Shown here: piece after piece, positions 6,394 through 10,372 of the stretch
Layout of the letters: every line of letters starts with the position of its first letter
How positions within the stretch are numbered: position 1 is the first letter of the stretch
Assembly: GCA_045637775.1 (NCBI GenBank)
Contig: JAZUAC010000018.1
Span: forward strand, 1-10,372
Reading direction: 5' to 3'
Source: UMGS172 sp045637775
GTDB taxonomy: Bacteria; Bacillota; Clostridia; Oscillospirales; Acutalibacteraceae
Length of the DNA stretch: 10,372 bases
Notes under the pieces: generated by a model
The model's database searches: none
The model's input: only the letters and a program-made list of their open reading frames with translations
Told to the model about the DNA's origin: nothing
Translations under genes and position numbers: made by a program

Positions 6394-9300
6394 TTATTCT
6401 TTAGGTGGATAGTAATTCAACAACTGACCGTCAACCTGATAGATATGAACATAATCAACAATGAACTTATTGGATGTATGCCAATAGTCACCCGATTCAT
6501 CAAGGTTAAACTGTGCGCTGTGACCGGGATTGCCGACCGTCATACTTACAATAAGGCAAAGTCGCTCATTAAAGGCATCCATATCATCGTGATAGTAATT
6601 ACTGTTTGCCTTATAATCAAGCTCAAACTGCACTCTACCGTCAACAGTAAATTTACCTCCGTCAGGAGTCCAGAAATATCCAAAGGTGTGGAAATCATCG
6701 TTAAAGGTCTTACCCTCACCTGCATCGGCCTTCTTCTTGGGACAATTGCGTTGGTCGAGTGAATACTTTTTAAGACCCAAATTGCCGCCTGCCGTCGTCA
6801 GCCACGAGTGCATATTAAATGCGGTGTATCTTGCATTACCAAAGCTCTCGTTTATGTCGATCTCACTTCGGAAAAGACCAGTATTGGTGCCGTTGGGTGT
6901 TGCCCACATCGCAGTCCAGATACCTGCGCCGTGAGGAGTGATACAGCTTATTTCAAGATAACCGTATAGGTAATCCATCTTACCGTGAGATTTCAGCATA
7001 CCGCCGTAGTAATACTTATCGTCAAAGGCTGCCTCAATAACAAGGTTGCCATCTTCAAGATAGGTATGTTCGGCCGAACGCTTACGGTCTTTACCCTCGG
7101 TAACACTACCGCTTTCAATAGTGTCAAACTCATTCCATCTTGTGGTATCAATCTCATCACCGTCAAAGTCCTCAAGCATGGTGGGACGGTAATAGGTTTT
7201 GGTTGAATAAGAACCAATCTTTTCGGAATACTTACCGTGAACAGTTCCTGTCAGAACATCACCGTTTTCAGCCTCATCCAAAGCCTTGGCAAGCTCGGAA
7301 ACACCCATTGCCAAAGCATAGGTACTCTTGGCGTTTACATATATATCACCGTTAGCGTAAGTGTAGGCAAAATCATCATCGGTAAAGAGAGAATTATCAA
7401 TTGAGTTGGTATTACTTCTTGAATGACCCAATACATTACCTACAAAAATGTTGATCTGGTCTTCAGCCTCAACCCAATCTTTTTCGTAAACAACATTTAA
7501 ATTGCAACCGTTTGTTGTGATGTTGTTAATAACCTCGCACAACTCATCACACTGCATTCTTGCGAGGTACGAGAAGTTGTTGGACGGAATAACGATGTTA
7601 TGCTGAACATTTGCATCGCCAAGGGTTTTATCCCCTATCTTCACATTCTTCTTTATGTACACTTTTTCAGGTGCAGATTCCTTGATTACAATATCATCAA
7701 AGTAAATCGTTGCCGTGCAAGCCGAAGCACCCGCCGAATGTGATCCATCCTGTGCCAACATGATAAGGCAATGTGAATCTTCATCCTCCAATCCAACGCC
7801 CGTATAAACAAAGCTAACGGTAATACCTGTCCATTCGCCTTCGTTTTTCAAGTGATTGGATGCATAAGAATTTGTTTTACCACCCTGCATGCCGATGTTT
7901 TCTTGCTTGCATCCTCTGAACTGAACAGCAACACCTCTGGAATTGACGTTTTCGATATAGTACTTGAACGAGATTTCGTAGCGGTTACCAACCGTAAGCT
8001 GATAGCCTTCGTTACTGTAACCCGATTTATTAAGACCCCAATTATAGTTACCAGCAGACTTAGCAAGTGACACCTTCAAAACATTATTAGACAAATCGGT
8101 CGGATCGGAAGTCAGCATCACCTTAGAATCATCAGAATTGTTCTTGTTGTTAGGATCGTAGATACCGCCGTTTTCAAAATTCAAAACCGAACCGTTGTGC
8201 TTTGCAACATAGGAAGCACCGTTCTTGTTAACGGCAGTATAGGGAACCACTCCACCCTCTTCATACCAACCGAGGAACTCGGCACCGTAGTACTCCGGTG
8301 TAGGCAAGCGCTCTCCGATATACGATTCATCCCAATTCGATTTGTCACCGTTATCGTTGAAGTATATTCCGTTAGCAGGAGTTTTAATGGTTATCTCTTC
8401 ATCGCCATCAAATTCCATGATAATAACATTATCAATATAAACCTTCATAAAAGTGGCTGCAGGTTTATCAAGTTGTGCCATTAAAATAAGATAAGGTGAT
8501 GCTTCAACCGTTTCGGGTGCGATAAATTGACTTGAAGCCTTTAACCACTTACCCTTTTCAGACAACCTAAAGCTAGAAATAGCATCAGTTTTTCCGCCGC
8601 CTGCACCAATGTTAGCTTTTGCAGAACCTCTCAAAGAAAAAACCGGGCTTCGATTATCGGTTGTATCAACATAGTAAGACCAATGAATGACATACTGCTT
8701 ACCTGCAGTAAGGGTAAAACCTGTAGTTGCGCCCTCAATTTCCGACACACCAACATGAGTATTATTACCGTTGTTGGAAAGATCGGCTCTCAAGCAAATA
8801 TTATCAGCTCCTGTGGGGTCAACTCCACGCCACCAATCGTTAATACCATAGGTCTTTTTGTCAGAATATTTACCATTGGGGTCGTAAATACCGTTAGTCT
8901 CAAAGCTGAAAGCCGTAAAAGAATCATACTTTGCATAATAGGTCTTGACCGAAGCATCAACCATTGTATACTTGGTGGTCAAGGTTTCATCATACCAACC
9001 TAAAAATTCAAAGCTTCTTTCAACATGAATATCGTATTCCGGTTCCAAAACAGGTAATTCATCACCTACTGTAAGCTCGGTCGACTCGGTTACACCATGA
9101 ACAACCAGCTTAACGCTGTCGTCGGGAGTCACATCAACAATAACCAAGTCATCGAGATACAGATCATAAAGCTTACTTGAGCTTGCGCCCAACAATCTTA
9201 AAAACAGATACCGATAACCGGTATTGTTGGTTACGGTGAATCGACATTCTTGCCATTTGTCGCCGGTTGTCAATTTTTGGCTTCCAACAATATATTCAGC

Positions 9301-10167
9301 TGATAGATTGGTTTTATAGTTACTTTTATAAATACCCTTTGCATCGGTGGCATATACCGAAAGCGTGCATCCGTTTCCTGCGGGAGTTCCTTCAGCAAAA
9401 CGATATTTAAAGGAAACCTCATAAGTGTGGTTCTTCTTAAAATCAAAGCCCTTATCAGTTATACCCTCACAAGCAGCGGGAACCAAGCCTCTGTAATATC
9501 CGTAATTGGTTGTGTCATTCTTGTTTATGACCTTTGTGTGCAACACCTTACCCTTGCCGCCAAACGGATCGTTGACGGATTCAATAAGCTGCATATTATT
9601 GGGGTCATAATATGAACCGCCATCAAATGTGTAAGCATTATAGCCTTCGTATAAGGCATACAATGTCATCTCATTTTCGGGGACGGTGGTATATTTGGTA
9701 GTAAGACTACTATCGTACCAACCAAGGAAGGCGTACCGTTTAAAATTGCTGTCAAACGCACTGTTTGCAACGGGAAGCTCATCACCGGGTATAAGCTCAT
9801 AAGATGAAATCTCACCGTTGGAATTAAAGCGGATAGCAACACGGTTTTCCTGTGCATCGGCAAAGGGATACTCTTCTTCTCCGTACAAAGCGTTGTACAA
9901 CAGATATGCCGCATCATCAGAGCTAATACTGCCGTCACCGTTTAAGTCGGCATAGGAGTTCAACGGGTAATCCTCACCGCCAAAAAGCACATAATAAAGC
10001 AGATATATTGCATCGCTTGCCGTTATACTGCCGGATGCATTAAAATCGCCCTGAACGACCGCAGATTCTTCGTCAACAGAATCAGTAGTAACAGCTACTG
10101 CACTTACCGACATTGTAAAAACAACGGATAACATCAAAAATAAAGCGATAATTCTATTTATTTTCAC
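6394..10167 (-). CDS. Secreted multimodular GH16 endoglycosidase with N-terminal dockerin (paralogue C)
   Basis: Complete protein of 1257 residues from the GTG at 10167-10165. An in-frame ATG at 10227 would add 20 residues, but it overlaps the likely -10 region and would precede the good ribosome binding site at 10178-10185; the GTG also matches the GTG-AAA/AAG starts of both paralogues. Residues 1-25 are a signal peptide. Residues 39-101 are a type I dockerin with loops D41-N43-S45-D52 and D74-N76-D78-D85. InlB-repeat plus sandwich units lie at about 108-348, 350-590 and 592-832 (FLGWYD or FLGWYE near 147, 388 and 631). An alpha/beta domain of GH20/GH67-accessory type covers about 834-983. 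GH16 covers about 992-1249, with active site SEIDINE (nucleophile E1102, D1104, acid/base E1107), the aromatic strand GAGIWTAMW and a closing strand VDYVHIYQ. Several GH16 surface loops differ from those of B, so substrate or product size may differ. It is the first gene of the array in transcription order. Confidence 0.94.
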   Translation of the reverse strand: MKINRIIALFLMLSVVFTMSVSAVAVTTDSVDEESAVVQGDFNASGSITASDAIYLLYYVLFGGEDYPLNSYADLNGDGSISSDDAAYLLYNALYGEEEYPFADAQENRVAIRFNSNGEISSYELIPGDELPVANSAFDSNFKRYAFLGWYDSSLTTKYTTVPENEMTLYALYEGYNAYTFDGGSYYDPNNMQLIESVNDPFGGKGKVLHTKVINKNDTTNYGYYRGLVPAACEGITDKGFDFKKNHTYEVSFKYRFAEGTPAGNGCTLSVYATDAKGIYKSNYKTNLSAEYIVGSQKLTTGDKWQECRFTVTNNTGYRYLFLRLLGASSSKLYDLYLDDLVIVDVTPDDSVKLVVHGVTESTELTVGDELPVLEPEYDIHVERSFEFLGWYDETLTTKYTMVDASVKTYYAKYDSFTAFSFETNGIYDPNGKYSDKKTYGINDWWRGVDPTGADNICLRADLSNNGNNTHVGVSEIEGATTGFTLTAGKQYVIHWSYYVDTTDNRSPVFSLRGSAKANIGAGGGKTDAISSFRLSEKGKWLKASSQFIAPETVEASPYLILMAQLDKPAATFMKVYIDNVIIMEFDGDEEITIKTPANGIYFNDNGDKSNWDESYIGERLPTPEYYGAEFLGWYEEGGVVPYTAVNKNGASYVAKHNGSVLNFENGGIYDPNNKNNSDDSKVMLTSDPTDLSNNVLKVSLAKSAGNYNWGLNKSGYSNEGYQLTVGNRYEISFKYYIENVNSRGVAVQFRGCKQENIGMQGGKTNSYASNHLKNEGEWTGITVSFVYTGVGLEDEDSHCLIMLAQDGSHSAGASACTATIYFDDIVIKESAPEKVYIKKNVKIGDKTLGDANVQHNIVIPSNNFSYLARMQCDELCEVINNITTNGCNLNVVYEKDWVEAEDQINIFVGNVLGHSRSNTNSIDNSLFTDDDFAYTYANGDIYVNAKSTYALAMGVSELAKALDEAENGDVLTGTVHGKYSEKIGSYSTKTYYRPTMLEDFDGDEIDTTRWNEFDTIESGSVTEGKDRKRSAEHTYLEDGNLVIEAAFDDKYYYGGMLKSHGKMDYLYGYLEISCITPHGAGIWTAMWATPNGTNTGLFRSEIDINESFGNARYTAFNMHSWLTTAGGNLGLKKYSLDQRNCPKKKADAGEGKTFNDDFHTFGYFWTPDGGKFTVDGRVQFELDYKANSNYYHDDMDAFNERLCLIVSMTVGNPGHSAQFNLDESGDYWHTSNKFIVDYVHIYQVDGQLLNYYPPKE
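7672..9846 (-). repeat. Three tandem InlB-repeat plus sandwich units inside gene C
   Basis: Three units of about 241-243 codons run head to tail: about 9846-9124, 9120-8398 and 8394-7672. Each begins with an InlB/Listeria-Bacteroides-type beta repeat (a VGDELP-like motif, then FLGWYD) and continues into a sandwich that starts with a DPN motif and ends with a D-D/N-V/I-V/I strand such as LYLDDLVI, VYIDNVII or IYFDDIVI. Units 2 and 3 share the loop RG-x4-[NG]IG-x2-GGK; unit 1 lacks it and has an RGL.P segment instead. The fold call rests on strand pattern, not on a strong family match. Confidence 0.8.
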
Positions 10168-10177
10168 ATTAACACTA

Positions 10178-10185
10178 CCCTTCTT
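10178..10185 (-). promoter_or_regulatory. Ribosome binding site deciding the GTG start of gene C
   Basis: AAGAAGGG on the minus strand ends ten bases before the GTG at 10167-10165. It favours this start over the in-frame ATG at 10227, which would put this sequence inside the coding region and add an extra hydrophobic stretch before a normal signal peptide. Confidence 0.7.
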
Positions 10186-10211
10186 GAACAAATATACATA
10201 TATACAAGCAA

Positions 10212-10240
10212 ATAATACAATAATCATTCAGCAAAAACAA
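10212..10240 (-). promoter_or_regulatory. Candidate sigma-A promoter of gene C
   Basis: On the minus strand TTGTTT (10240-10235) and TATTAT (10217-10212) are separated by 17 bases. The -10 box matches five of six consensus bases and the -35 box three of six. It lies about 45 bases before the GTG start and downstream of the tRNA terminator. The region is very AT-rich, so chance matches are likely. Confidence 0.4.
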
Positions 10241-10311
10241 GACATTTCATTAATTTTCTAAGCATTTTAAATGAAAATACACTTAATACGTAAACATCAA
10301 TCATTAAGCAT

Positions 10312-10345
10312 AAAAAAAGCACCCCAACCAACGTTGAGATGCTTT
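10312..10345 (-). terminator. Rho-independent terminator behind the tRNA
   Basis: On the minus strand GCATCTCAA (10342-10334) pairs with TTGGGGTGC (10327-10319) through nine pairs, two of them G-U, around a six-base loop. A run of seven T follows (10318-10312). AAA at 10345-10343 can extend the stem into the T run. It should stop transcription from the tRNA before it enters gene C. Confidence 0.8.
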
Positions 10346-10352
10346 GCTTTTA

Positions 10353-10372
10353 TGGTGCCGGAAGCGGGGGTC
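10353..10372 (-). tRNA. tRNA 3' end (partial, 5' part outside window; possibly tRNA-Leu)
   Basis: Read on the minus strand, the last 20 bases are GACCCCCGCTTCCGGCACCA. This fits positions 57-76 of a tRNA: G57-A58-CC at the end of the T loop, CCCGC as the 3' side of the T stem beginning with the invariant C61, TTCCGGC as the 3' acceptor strand, discriminator A, and an encoded CCA. The implied 5' acceptor strand is GCCGGAA. A GCCGG-type acceptor with discriminator A is common in bacterial tRNA-Leu, but the isotype cannot be settled without the anticodon. A terminator follows within eight bases. Confidence 0.75.

Noticed and set aside
6208..6762. Plus-strand open frame of 184 codons
   Set aside because: It crosses the spacer between B and C, then runs antisense to the GH16 domain of C; no ribosome binding site and no domain.
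10168..10227. Upstream in-frame ATG adding 20 residues to gene C
   Set aside because: It would start before the ribosome binding site at 10178-10185, overlap the promoter region, and add a hydrophobic stretch before a normal signal peptide. The GTG at 10167 also matches the paralogues.
1..10372. CRISPR array or insertion sequence
   Set aside because: No short direct repeats with regular spacers, no transposase and no terminal inverted repeats were seen. The repeated segments are diverged protein modules.

Overview
The window holds three very large, closely related genes, all on the minus strand and in tandem. They are read from right to left: gene C (6394-10167), gene B (2392-6216) and gene A (start at 2250, running off the left edge). 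The 3' end of a tRNA and its terminator lie at the far right, also on the minus strand. Type I dockerins, InlB-type repeats, strong GGAGG ribosome binding sites, AT-rich promoters and poly-U terminators suggest an anaerobic Gram-positive polysaccharide degrader of the Clostridia (Oscillospiraceae/Ruminococcus-like, gut or rumen). This taxonomic call is inference.

Genes B and C encode complete secreted proteins of 1274 and about 1257 residues with the same layout: signal peptide; two-loop dockerin at the N-terminus; three copies of a unit of about 243 residues, each an InlB/Listeria-Bacteroides repeat followed by a jelly-roll, carbohydrate-binding-like sandwich; an alpha/beta domain resembling the non-catalytic domain of GH20/GH67-type enzymes; and a C-terminal GH16 glycoside hydrolase domain with an intact ExDxxE active site. 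Gene A has the same layout through its first 750 residues and is cut inside the third unit, so its catalytic domain (if any) is outside the window.

The likely role is extracellular attack on a beta-glucan or galactan. The dockerin would dock each enzyme to a cohesin-bearing scaffoldin or the cell surface, and the three sandwich modules would hold the polymer. No scaffoldin, transporter or regulator is in the window. Each gene has its own candidate promoter, ribosome binding site and GTG start. A strong terminator separates B from A and a weaker hairpin separates C from B, so the three may be separate transcription units. There is no gap of 300 bases or more without a gene.
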